The notes beneath the pieces are model-generated. The model had not been told where the DNA came from. It saw only the letters and a program-made list of their open reading frames with translations, and ran no database searches. From an uncultured Burkholderiales bacterium (lineage in GTDB: Bacteria > Pseudomonadota > Gammaproteobacteria > Burkholderiales > Burkholderiaceae): 64,000 nt of DNA. How positions within the stretch are numbered: the first letter of the stretch is position 1; every line of letters begins with the position of its first letter. Location: contig CAMLJY010000002.1 of the NCBI GenBank assembly GCA_946480465.1, positions 62,001 to 126,000 of the forward strand, written 5' to 3'. Positions 56,385 through 64,000 of the stretch are shown one piece after another. The position numbers and the translations under genes were made by a program.

Positions 56385-57170
56385 CTACTGCTCGGCCCTG
56401 CAGAAGTCTGGACCGATACCGGGCTTCGTAACACCCGACACGCCATGCCGCCTCGCGTGCTGTGCATCAGTGAGCATCTCGAACCGGCCTTCAATCAGGT
56501 ACAGGCGCAGGCCGCGCAGGCCCGTGGGGCTCTCGCTCCGCCACGCGCCGTCGCTGCGCTGCTGGAACTGTCCGTACACCTCGCCTACTTGACGCAGGTA
56601 GCGCCGGTCGGTGCCAGCGGGCATGTACTCGGCCACGGTCTCGATCGTCTCCCAGGCGCCATCGGCGCGCCGCCATTCCACGCGGCCGTAGTTGTCGCCG
56701 TGCACCAGCACGAACCGCTCGCCTGCTGAGGCGGACAGCACCGTGCTGCGGTCCGCCAGGTTTACCGGGAAGCCGGGCGAGGGCGCCGGCGCAATGGAGG
56801 GCGACGCCGCGGGCAACACGATGCCGAGCTTGCGCGACGGTGCCCAGGCCAAGACTTCGCCCAGGCTGATGGGGCGAGCCATCGTGGCCTCCCCGGCGGT
56901 GCAGCGTCGGGGCGGTTGAGGGCCCAGCACCACGGTGCCGCCGCTTTCCAGGTGCAGGAACGCATTCCCCTGGCCATCGAGATCGACGCGGTCTCGGCCG
57001 GTACGTCGATGGCCGATCCTGCGCAGGAGGGCCTTGGTGGTCCGTGCCCACGTCTCGCCGCCGTGCGCGCTTGCCGCAGGCGTTGCGGCCGTGTCGTCTT
57101 CCAGGGAGCGCACGTTGCTGCCGCGTCGCTCCAGGACGTTGATAGAAACCGAAAACATCACTGCCCTCAT
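56385..57170 (-). CDS. Protein of unknown function upstream of the toxin remnant
   Basis: A 261-residue frame with coding character, starting at ATG 57170 or, with GAGGG ahead, 57158. The most protein-like parts are GERFVLVHGDNYGRVEWRR and ETIETVAEYMPAGTDRRYLR, then QVGEVYGQFQQRSDGAW. The start MFSVSINVLERRGSNV has no signal peptide. No family recognised. It lies divergent to the LuxR gene and upstream of the toxin pieces on the same strand, so it could be an adaptor or a co-acquired cargo gene. The 338 bp between its stop and the toxin hold only the LuxR remnant on the other strand. Confidence 0.55.
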   Translation of the reverse strand: MRAVMFSVSINVLERRGSNVRSLEDDTAATPAASAHGGETWARTTKALLRRIGHRRTGRDRVDLDGQGNAFLHLESGGTVVLGPQPPRRCTAGEATMARPISLGEVLAWAPSRKLGIVLPAASPSIAPAPSPGFPVNLADRSTVLSASAGERFVLVHGDNYGRVEWRRADGAWETIETVAEYMPAGTDRRYLRQVGEVYGQFQQRSDGAWRSESPTGLRGLRLYLIEGRFEMLTDAQHARRHGVSGVTKPGIGPDFCRAEQ

Positions 57171-57361
57171 CTGCTCGTCGGACCCAGGCGATGAATTGCA
57201 TCCCGTTCCTCTCGTCCTGGCGATGGGTAACGTTTCCCATGCGCGGCGTCCCGCCTCGGCGGGGCCGATGCGGCGAAATCCCGGTTGCCGCGAGGGCGCG
57301 CGCCTGTCGTTGCCGCTTCATGGTCCCGCTGTTATCGTCCCCTCCATTGAGGAGATAGGAC

Positions 57362-58189
57362 GTGAAGGCTGGTTCGCTCGAAGCGCTGGTTGAGGTAAGC
57401 CGGGCGAGCCGTCGAAGCCGGCCGCCGATGCAGCGCAACCGGTTCGAGGCCCTCAGCGAAGCGGACACACCGGATCTCATCGTCGATGCGCTGAATGCCG
57501 CGACGGAAGGCATCGGCTTCGCCTTCGCACAGGTGATGGTGGTCGCGCCCACGGCACGAGCAGCGGCCCTGGTGATGAAGGAGGGCTCCGACAGGCTGCT
57601 CCGGTTCGACCGGGCCGTCCTGGCGGCATCCGACCTCAGCAGCCCCTACGACGACGATGTTGGCGATCCCGTGCGCGATCCGGTGCTCAAGCGGCTGCGG
57701 CAGGCGCCCGGGCCGGTCGTGTGGGACGGCGACACTTACATCGATGCCGGGCTGGGCGGCGTGCGCGACTGGTGCATGGAACGTGACCGCGGCCATGGCA
57801 TCACCGTCCAGATGCCGCTGCTGTCGGTCGAGCTGGGCGCTCCGCTGGCGGTCATCGTCAGCGTGCAGCGGCGCGAGCCGATTCGCCCGCAGGACCAGCT
57901 GCGGGCCGCGGCGGACGTCGCCTTGCTGGCCATGCACGCGGCCGCCGGGGGCAACCGGGCCTTGCTTCCGCTCCTGCTGTCGACCCGGCGGGCATCCTCA
58001 CCGCTGACGCCAGCGATGCGCCAATACCTGCTCTGGGCCGAGCGAGGCAAGACCGCCGGCGAAACGGCCGACATCGTGGGCCGCAAGTACAGCACCATCA
58101 AGAACGTGCTGGCCCAGGCGCTGGAGCGGCTGGGGTGTTCCAACAAGGCCGATGCCGTGCGGCTCGCCCGAGCCAACGGCTGGCTGTGA
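57362..58189 (+). CDS. LuxR-family transcriptional regulator (solo)
   Basis: A 275-residue regulator starting at GTG behind GAGGAG. The N-terminal part resembles an autoinducer-binding domain: YDDDVGDPVRDPVLKRL with the conserved Asp-Pro, then PGPVVWD with the conserved tryptophan. The C-terminal LuxR helix-turn-helix is ERGKTAGETADIVGRKYS, TIKNVLAQALERLGCSNKAD. No luxI-type synthase lies in the window, so it is a solo regulator here. It sits between the toxin island and the type VI secretion genes and could control either (inference). The ligand cannot be told. Confidence 0.85.
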   Translation: MKAGSLEALVEVSRASRRSRPPMQRNRFEALSEADTPDLIVDALNAATEGIGFAFAQVMVVAPTARAAALVMKEGSDRLLRFDRAVLAASDLSSPYDDDVGDPVRDPVLKRLRQAPGPVVWDGDTYIDAGLGGVRDWCMERDRGHGITVQMPLLSVELGAPLAVIVSVQRREPIRPQDQLRAAADVALLAMHAAAGGNRALLPLLLSTRRASSPLTPAMRQYLLWAERGKTAGETADIVGRKYSTIKNVLAQALERLGCSNKADAVRLARANGWL

Positions 58190-58219
58190 CGACGCGGGCG
58201 GGGCCGTGGGCCCCGCCGC

Positions 58220-59017
58220 TCAGGGCAGCGTGATCGTGACGTGGGCCGCCTGCGGCACCACCTTCACCACCCCCTGGTAGGCCGCCAGGTCCTGCATCGT
58301 CTGCCGCGACAGCGACCACTTCAGCCCGACGAAGGCGAGCGCACCGACCAGCGCGAAGACCGAGCCCAGCACCCACAGCGGGATCTCGCGCTTGAGCTGG
58401 TGCGCCACGCGGTCCGGGGCCTCGCCGTGCGGGGCGAAGGCCGCGCGGCGGCCACGCAGGTGGGCGATCTCCTCGCCCAGGCGCGCGGTCAGGTAGGCCA
58501 GCTTCTCGCCACCCTCGATCAGGTAGCGGCCCTGGAAGCCGAGCAGCAGGCACATGTGGAACACCTCCAGCACCTGCACCTTCGGCGCGCCGCCCTGGCG
58601 CAGCTGGTCCAGGTACTCGAAGAAGCGCTCGCCGGCCAGCTGCTCGCCGAAGAATTCCAGCTGCAGCGGGCGGCGCTCCCACTCGTCGCGGATGCGGAAG
58701 TCGGAGATCAGGATGACCTCATCGACCAGCGCGCAGAACGCGAACTTCGCGAGGTAGACGCTGTCGGCCTCGATGGACAGCCGCTGCGCGCCGCGCTCGA
58801 AGCCCTGCAGGAAGGCGCGCACGCGTTCGCGGAACGCCATCGCATCCGTCGGGCCCTGGCCGTTGCGCAGCAGGAAGATCATGTAGCAGCCGTCGTACAG
58901 CAGGTCGAGCAGGCTGTGCGCATCGCGCGCGGGGTCGCGCAGCAGTTCGGCGGCGGGCCGGTTGTGCGGCAGGTCGTTCGAGCCGAACAGGCTGGGCAGG
59001 GCAGGGGCTTTGGCCAT
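58220..59017 (-). CDS. tssL: Type VI secretion protein TssL (DotU family)
   Basis: A 265-residue DotU/IcmH-type inner-membrane protein of the TssJLM complex. Cytoplasmic domain with ALVDEVILISDFRIRDEW, RRPLQLEFFGEQLAGERFFE in part and VLEVFHMCLLLGFQGRY. A single C-terminal membrane segment lies at about residues 213-235 (IPLWVLGSVFALVGALAFVG). There is no peptidoglycan-binding extension. Starts ten bases after the tssK stop in the same operon. Confidence 0.95.
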   Translation of the reverse strand: MAKAPALPSLFGSNDLPHNRPAAELLRDPARDAHSLLDLLYDGCYMIFLLRNGQGPTDAMAFRERVRAFLQGFERGAQRLSIEADSVYLAKFAFCALVDEVILISDFRIRDEWERRPLQLEFFGEQLAGERFFEYLDQLRQGGAPKVQVLEVFHMCLLLGFQGRYLIEGGEKLAYLTARLGEEIAHLRGRRAAFAPHGEAPDRVAHQLKREIPLWVLGSVFALVGALAFVGLKWSLSRQTMQDLAAYQGVVKVVPQAAHVTITLP

Positions 59018-59027
59018 GGCGAGCGGG

Positions 59028-60395
59028 TCAGTTGTTCAGGGCGAAGAGTTCGAGCTTCAGTTCCGGCATGCCGGCCGGCGCGTACACGGTGAAGGTCTGC
59101 GCCTGCAGCATGCGCTCGTACAGCGGGCCACGGGCCTCGACCGCAAAGTAAGCGGCCGCCGGCCGAACGGGGATCGCGGCGGGCACTTGCGGCACGTGCG
59201 CCAGCCGCACGCCGGCGGTGGCCGACAGCACCAGCTTGTCCACGTCGTCCGGCGCGCCCACCTTGAAGCGCGGCGGCACCACTTCCACCAGCTCGATCAG
59301 CGGCATCGCCGCCTGCACGCAAAGGAAGAAGCTGGTCGTGGGGCCGATCTTCTGCGAGTCCAGGCGCGCCAGGTGGAAGGACGGCTTGGTCTCTTCCAGC
59401 GCGATGGAGAAGCAGCGGGTGGAGATCACCGTCTCGAGCAACTCGCGGATGATGAAGTCCAGTCGGCCGAACGCCAGCGCGGGCTGCAGGTGGTCGTAGG
59501 GCGGCAGGTCGGCCAGCGTGTGGCTCTTCGAGAAGGTGAGCAGGGCGCCGGCCAGCTCCAGCATTGCCTCGTACAGCCGCTCGGGGTGCAGCGCGGGATG
59601 GTGCAGGTAGTGCGACAGCCGCGCGAAAGCCGAGCTGGCGGTGTGCAGCAGCCAGAACGAGGCGATGTCGCCGGAGCGGAACTCGATGATGTGGCGCGAG
59701 GGCTCGCGGTGGAAGCCGTACAGCGCGTCGACCTTGGCCTGCAGCACGTCCAGCAGGCGTCGCAGCATCGCCAGTAGCGTGGCCGAGGCGCCGATGGCGG
59801 TGGATGGCGCCACGTAGCGGCCGTCCAGCTCCCAGGTGCCGGTGGCATTGCGGCGCAGGCGCAGCAGCGGCAGGTGCACCAGGTGGTCGCGCGGTTCGTC
59901 GTCGGGCAGTACGCGCAGGCAGCGGCGTAGGGTGCTGATCTCGGCTTCCGCGGCGGAGGTGAACCAGTCGCCCGCGGTCTGGTTGCGCTGGGCATAGCGC
60001 AGCGCGCCGTCGGCGGTGGTGCTGGCCTGGCCGTTCGGCGCCGCGGCGCTGAAGTTTCCGCCATGCATGCGCATGGGCGGCAGCGCGGCGTGGAAGACCA
60101 GCTCGACCACGCCGGTGCCGATGTCCGACAGTGACAGCGGCTCCGGCAGCTCGTCGTCCTGCGGGGCGGAGAACAGCTCGCCATCGGGCAGCAGCAGCTG
60201 CAGCTCATGGAAGCGCAGCACGCCGCTGGCCAGCGCATCGGCATCGACGCGCAGCCGGCGCACGCCCCAGGCATAAGGGTGCAGGGTGCGGGCGACCTCG
60301 GCCAGGCGCCATTCGTGGTAGGCGTCCTGGCGCTGGAAGTGCTGCGGGCGCAGGAAGAGGCCTTCGCCCCACAGGACTTTGGATGACGGGATCAA
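59028..60395 (-). CDS. tssK: Type VI secretion baseplate protein TssK
   Basis: A 455-residue TssK of standard length. Opening KVLWGEGLFLRPQHFQRQD is diagnostic, followed by YAWGVRRLRVDADALASG. TssK trimers join the baseplate to the membrane complex. Located between tssJ and tssL on the minus strand. Confidence 0.96.
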   Translation of the reverse strand: MIPSSKVLWGEGLFLRPQHFQRQDAYHEWRLAEVARTLHPYAWGVRRLRVDADALASGVLRFHELQLLLPDGELFSAPQDDELPEPLSLSDIGTGVVELVFHAALPPMRMHGGNFSAAAPNGQASTTADGALRYAQRNQTAGDWFTSAAEAEISTLRRCLRVLPDDEPRDHLVHLPLLRLRRNATGTWELDGRYVAPSTAIGASATLLAMLRRLLDVLQAKVDALYGFHREPSRHIIEFRSGDIASFWLLHTASSAFARLSHYLHHPALHPERLYEAMLELAGALLTFSKSHTLADLPPYDHLQPALAFGRLDFIIRELLETVISTRCFSIALEETKPSFHLARLDSQKIGPTTSFFLCVQAAMPLIELVEVVPPRFKVGAPDDVDKLVLSATAGVRLAHVPQVPAAIPVRPAAAYFAVEARGPLYERMLQAQTFTVYAPAGMPELKLELFALNN

Positions 60396-60456
60396 GAAGG
60401 ACCTCGGTTCTAGTCTGATGAATGAGCGGCCATCGCGCGCGGGCGGTGCGGGGACT

Positions 60457-61104
60457 TCACTTGCTGCAGCGCACGCCGGCCAGGCGCTGCGTCTCGAGCG
60501 CGGCGTCGACCACCGGCCCTTCGGCCACGCTCATCGCGCAGGCATGCAGCCCGACCGTGATGCCGTTGCCGGCGGCCGCGCCCTTGGCATCGAACACGAA
60601 GCGCCAGCGCTGCTCGGCCGGCGAACGGAACAGGGCCACCACCGCCAGGTGGGACGTGCCGGGCGCGATGGTCTCGACCACCTCGTGCCGCTGGCCGGGC
60701 GCCAGCACCACCTCGCGCACCTCGACCACGTCGCGCGCCCAGGCATCGTTGCGATCGGGGCTGGGCGAGGCGAAAGCGTCGTACGGGGCCTGCATGAAGG
60801 CCTCGCTGTTGCGCAGCTTGTAAACGCGCGCAACAAGTGCAAGTGACCGTCCTGCAGGGTCTGTATTCAACTGTTCACCGGCGTGCAGCCGCAACGCCAG
60901 TTTTTTGGGCAGGACGGGCAGTTCCTTCGGCAGCTGTTCGATGGCCGGAGGCGTCTTCAAGCCGACGATCTCGAGGGCCTTGTCGATGGGGCCTCCGCCC
61001 TGGGTGGAGCAGGCCGAAAGGGCGACCGCGACCAGACCGACGAACCATGCCTTCGACACGCGCCGAAAGGGCGCGCGGCCGGACCAGGGGGTGGGTGTCT
61101 GCAT
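60457..61104 (-). CDS. tssJ: Type VI secretion outer-membrane lipoprotein TssJ
   Basis: A 215-residue lipoprotein. The signal ends LVAVALSACS (lipobox), and the mature part has LALRLHAGEQLNTDPAGRSL, then LVARVYKLRNSEAFMQAPYD, the TssJ hallmark. TssJ anchors the complex in the outer membrane. The ATG at 61104 gives a normal signal; an upstream ATG at 61185 would add 27 residues. Divergent from the lipoprotein gene at 61272 across a 167-bp region that must hold both promoters. Confidence 0.93.
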   Translation of the reverse strand: MQTPTPWSGRAPFRRVSKAWFVGLVAVALSACSTQGGGPIDKALEIVGLKTPPAIEQLPKELPVLPKKLALRLHAGEQLNTDPAGRSLALVARVYKLRNSEAFMQAPYDAFASPSPDRNDAWARDVVEVREVVLAPGQRHEVVETIAPGTSHLAVVALFRSPAEQRWRFVFDAKGAAAGNGITVGLHACAMSVAEGPVVDAALETQRLAGVRCSK

Positions 61105-61271
61105 GCCCCGGATTGTCCGTTCCCCGAGGGCCGATGCGCACCAATCGTCGGCGCGAATCGATCCCAAGAACGTGGGGGACCCCATTCATTGAATCCCAGT
61201 ACATTCGCCGCTCGCGATGGGGCCACGGGCGCCGCGTCGTTTCGTCGATAGCACGAATTAGGGGGTGCATC

Positions 61272-62072
61272 ATGATTAGGGATGGTGGACGAGCTTCATC
61301 TGCGGCAGGAGCGCTGATCGCGGCGTTGGTGCTGCTGGGGGGCTGTGCCAGCACCCCGCCGCCCGTGCAGCAGGTTGCCGTGCCCGCCCCCGCGCCGGCG
61401 CAGCCGACGTTGCAGGAGTGGATGGAGCAGGCGCAGTCCGCGCAGTCCTCCGGCCAGCGCGAACGGGCCCGCCAGGCGTGGCGCAGCGCCGCCAAGGCCT
61501 ACCCGACGCAGAAGGCGCCGTGGCAGCGCCTGGCGGAGGACTACTTCGACGCCGCGGACTACGGCAACGCCATCCTGGCGGCGCAGGAAGTGCTTCAGCG
61601 CGACAGCCAGGACACCCTGGCCCACAGCGTGGTCGCGGTCAGCGGGCTGCGCCTGTCCACCGTCTCCCTGGTGGCCTTGCGCGAGCGAAGCAGCTACCCC
61701 GTGGGCAGCCGCGACGAGGCGCTGGGCCTGACCCGCGCCATGCGTGAGGCGCTGGGCGAAACCACCCTGGTGCCGCCGCGGCCGGAAGCGCCGGTCCGCG
61801 CCGCGGCGCCCGTGGCGCCGAGCCGCACCGCCGCGCAGTCGTCCGCGGCCGTGCCCCGCGCGGCGGTGCTGCCTGCCTCGTCCCGTGCGCCGGTGGTCAC
61901 GCCGGCCGTCAACACGGTGCCTGCCGGCGCCGCCCGCAGCGGCGGCCCGGTGGGCGCTGGCGCCGCGGTGCCCGTGGCCGCGCCGCCGCCCGCGCGTCCG
62001 GCCCCACGGCCGGTCACGCCCGCCCCAGCCCCGAAGCCGGCTCCGGCCGACCCCTTCAAGCTCTTGAACTGA
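61272..62072 (+). CDS. TPR-like lipoprotein of the type VI secretion locus (TagM-like)
   Basis: A 266-residue protein with a lipoprotein signal ending LVLLGGCAS. The N-terminal half has paired helices (QARQAWRSAAKAYP-like segments, WQRLAEDYFDAADYGNAILA) like tetratricopeptide repeats. The C-terminal 110 residues are a proline/alanine-rich tail that could span the periplasm. In related Burkholderiales loci a lipoprotein of this kind, called TagM, lies just before tssB (my recollection, unchecked). It starts the tssB-tssC operon. The codon at 61272 is behind GGGGG. Confidence 0.8.
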   Translation: MIRDGGRASSAAGALIAALVLLGGCASTPPPVQQVAVPAPAPAQPTLQEWMEQAQSAQSSGQRERARQAWRSAAKAYPTQKAPWQRLAEDYFDAADYGNAILAAQEVLQRDSQDTLAHSVVAVSGLRLSTVSLVALRERSSYPVGSRDEALGLTRAMREALGETTLVPPRPEAPVRAAAPVAPSRTAAQSSAAVPRAAVLPASSRAPVVTPAVNTVPAGAARSGGPVGAGAAVPVAAPPPARPAPRPVTPAPAPKPAPADPFKLLN

Positions 62073-62098
62073 TTGCCCGAACCCAGAAAGGAAGCGCC

Positions 62099-62614
62099 AT
62101 GGCGAAGAAAGACAGCGTCCAGAAGCGGCTGCAGAAGGTCCGTCCGCCGCGCGTGCAACTCACCTACGACGTCGAGATCGGCGACGCGATCGAAAAGAAG
62201 GAACTGCCCTTCGTCGTCGGCGTGCTCGGCGATTTCACCGGCGCCCCGGATCCCGAGAAGCCGCTGCCGAAGCTCAAGGACCGCAAGTTCGTCAACGTCG
62301 ACCTCGACAACATTGATGATGTGATGAAGGGCATGGCGCCCAAGGCGAGCTACCGTGTGAAGAACAAGCTCAGTCCCGAGGGTGGCGAGTTCGCGGTGAA
62401 CCTGGGCTTCGAGAAGATCGAGGACTTCCGTCCCGAGTCGGTGGTGCAGCAGGTCGAGCCGCTGCGCCGCTTGCTCGAGGCCCGCACGAAGCTGTCCGAC
62501 CTGCGCAACAAGCTGGCCGGCAACGACAAGCTCGAAGACCTGCTCGGCGAAGTGCTCGCGAGCACCGAAAAGCTGGAGCAGTTGAGCCAGGAAGCCGCCC
62601 CGCGCGCCGAATGA
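62099..62614 (+). CDS. tssB: Type VI secretion contractile sheath small subunit TssB
   Basis: A 171-residue TssB/VipA. Family segments: SVQKRLQKVRPPRVQLTYDV, ELPFVVGVLGDFTG, then DRKFVNVDLDNIDDVMKGM and FRPESVVQQVEPLRRLLEAR. With TssC it forms the contractile sheath around the Hcp tube. AAGGAAG precedes the ATG at normal spacing. Confidence 0.97.
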   Translation: MAKKDSVQKRLQKVRPPRVQLTYDVEIGDAIEKKELPFVVGVLGDFTGAPDPEKPLPKLKDRKFVNVDLDNIDDVMKGMAPKASYRVKNKLSPEGGEFAVNLGFEKIEDFRPESVVQQVEPLRRLLEARTKLSDLRNKLAGNDKLEDLLGEVLASTEKLEQLSQEAAPRAE

Positions 62615-62727
62615 GCGCGCCGCGCATGCGCCGAGCCGCCCCCGCCAGGGCGAGGGCAGGCCGGCACATGCCGAACGAGAGTCCGCGCCAACCGCGCTGA
62701 CGCTGCACTGAACGAGGAACCCGCGCC

Positions 62728-64000
62728 ATGAACGCCGCCATCGCCGAACAGCAATCCCCCATCGCCGCCCACGCCGAAACCAGCCTGCTCGACCAGATCG
62801 TCACGCAGAGCAAGGTCGCGCGCTCGGACAACGAACGTGCCCGCGCCAAGGACATCATCGGCGAGCTGGTGCGCGAGGTGATGCAGGGCACGGTCGTGCT
62901 ATCGGACAACCTGAGCGTCACGCTCGACGCTCGCATCGCCGAGATCGACAAGCTCATCAGCGAGCAGCTCAGCGAGGTGATGCACCACCCCGAGTTCCAG
63001 AAGCTGGAGTCGAGCTGGACCGGCCTGCACTACCTGTGCAAGCACACGTCCACCGGCGCCGGCATGAAGATCCAGGTCTTCAATGCGACGAAGAAGGAGC
63101 TGGTCAAGGACTTCCGCAGCGCGGTGGACTTCGACCAGAGCGCGCTCTTCAAGAAGGTGTATGAAGAGGAATTCGGCACCTTCGGCGGCGCGCCCTTCGG
63201 CACGCTGATCGGCGACTTCGAGTTCACCCGCAACGCCGAGGACATGTACTTCGTCGAGCAGATGTCGCACGTGGCCGCGGCGGCGCATGCGCCGTTCATC
63301 TCGGCGGCGTCGCCCGAGCTGTTCGGCCTGGACACCTTCGCCGACCTGGGGCGTCCGCGCGATCTTTCCAAGGTGTTCGACACGGTCGAATACGCCAAGT
63401 GGCAGTCGTTCCGCGAATGCGAGGATTCGCGCTACGTCGGCCTCACCGTGCCGCGCTTCCTTGGCCGCCTGCCTTTCGATCCGAAGGAAGGCAACACCGT
63501 CGAAGGCTTCAACTTCGTCGAGAGCGTCGACGGCACCGACCATTCCAAGTACCTGTGGGTCAATGCCGCCTATGCGATGGGCGCGCGCCTGACCGCGGCC
63601 TTCGAGAACTTCGGCTGGTGCGCGGCGATCCGTGGCGTCGAAGGCGGCGGCCTGGTCGAAGACCTGCCCACCCACACCTTCAAGACCGACGACGGCGAGG
63701 TGGCGCTGAAGTGCCCGACCGAAGTCGCGATCACCGACCGGCGCGAAAAGGAATTGAGCGACCTCGGCTTCATGCCCCTGGTGCACTGCAAGGGCAAGGA
63801 CTACGCCGCCTTCTTCGGTGCGCAGTCCACGCAAAAGCCCAAGAAATACGACCTCGACACGGCCAATGCCAATGCCGTGCTGTCGGCGCAGCTGCAGTAC
63901 ATCTTCAGCGTTTGCCGCATCGCGCACTACCTGAAGGCGATGATGCGCGACAAGATCGGCAGCTTCGCCTCGGCCCACAACGTCGAGGAATTCCTCAACC
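62728..64000 (+). CDS. tssC: Type VI secretion contractile sheath large subunit TssC (3' end outside window)
   Basis: Partial: 424 codons from ATG 62728 are open to the window end, of the usual 490-500. Motifs: LSEVMHHPEFQKLESSWTGL, then GLHYLCKHTSTGAGMKIQVF in overlap, FGTLIGDFEFTRNAEDM, AYAMGARLTAAFENFGWCAA and RIAHYLKAMMRDKIGSF. Partner of TssB in the sheath. Starts 113 bp after tssB with GAGGAA upstream. hcp and the remaining tss genes should follow beyond the window. Confidence 0.96.
   Translation, partial: MNAAIAEQQSPIAAHAETSLLDQIVTQSKVARSDNERARAKDIIGELVREVMQGTVVLSDNLSVTLDARIAEIDKLISEQLSEVMHHPEFQKLESSWTGLHYLCKHTSTGAGMKIQVFNATKKELVKDFRSAVDFDQSALFKKVYEEEFGTFGGAPFGTLIGDFEFTRNAEDMYFVEQMSHVAAAAHAPFISAASPELFGLDTFADLGRPRDLSKVFDTVEYAKWQSFRECEDSRYVGLTVPRFLGRLPFDPKEGNTVEGFNFVESVDGTDHSKYLWVNAAYAMGARLTAAFENFGWCAAIRGVEGGGLVEDLPTHTFKTDDGEVALKCPTEVAITDRREKELSDLGFMPLVHCKGKDYAAFFGAQSTQKPKKYDLDTANANAVLSAQLQYIFSVCRIAHYLKAMMRDKIGSFASAHNVEEFLN

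Noticed and set aside
57362..58189. A complete quorum-sensing pair
   Set aside because: Only the LuxR-type receptor is present; no LuxI-type synthase is found anywhere in the window.

Overview
The window is high-GC bacterial DNA, almost fully coding, and reads as the chromosome of a betaproteobacterium of the order Burkholderiales (inference). Support comes from the gene families: a Burkholderia-type trimeric porin next to a periplasmic branched-chain amino-acid binding protein, a short-type ArgC, the pilT/pilU pair, and a type VI secretion locus in the arrangement tssL-tssK-tssJ facing a lipoprotein gene, tssB and tssC. The mnmG-rsmG-parA-parB cluster is usually found near the replication origin, but no origin sequence is visible here.

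Layout. 1-7041: mnmG (its start lies outside the window), rsmG, parA, a GNAT acetyltransferase, argC (reverse), a small alpha/beta hydrolase and parB. Two parS centromere sites lie inside mnmG and rsmG. 7042-12368: prkA-yeaH-spoVR stress/starvation operon. 12496-20100: a GGDEF/EAL sensor, an FAD-linked lactate/glycolate-type dehydrogenase, a cobalamin adenosyltransferase, an 85-bp tandem repeat, an EF-hand protein and a DAHP synthase. The DAHP synthase is preceded by a complete transcription attenuator: an aromatic-rich leader peptide, an antiterminator segment and a terminator. 20105-27733: a DUF1800/DUF1501 export pair, tldD and rsmI, then yraN-diaA-dolP, the same neighbourhood as in E. coli.

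27816-35882: a beta-hydroxyacid dehydrogenase, then the type IV pilus retraction ATPases pilT and pilU with a cyclic-nucleotide-binding protein between them, a YggS-type PLP protein, a CsgG-like lipoprotein, a porin and an amino-acid binding protein ending at a strong terminator. 35916-44509: oxyR, two secreted repeat-rich proteins (the first a 1370-residue metzincin protease), then catalase, a 50-codon small gene and dps. OxyR, catalase and Dps form a plausible peroxide-defence group. 44589-51515: an Fpg-family glycosylase, a 1420-residue SNF2 helicase and prfC.

51520-64000 is the most variable part. It holds two TPR-like reading frames that may be one frameshifted gene, an FHA/membrane protein, and a locally AT-richer island. 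The island carries a nuclease toxin broken by two compensating frameshifts, its still-open immunity-like partner, a LuxR-type DNA-binding remnant and an unknown gene. Beyond it lie a solo LuxR regulator and the first half of a type VI secretion locus, which runs off the end inside tssC. A plausible reading is that toxin, immunity, FHA and LuxR genes are accessory to the secretion system. No VgrG, PAAR or Hcp gene is inside the window to prove this.

No tRNA or rRNA gene, insertion sequence or CRISPR array was recognised.
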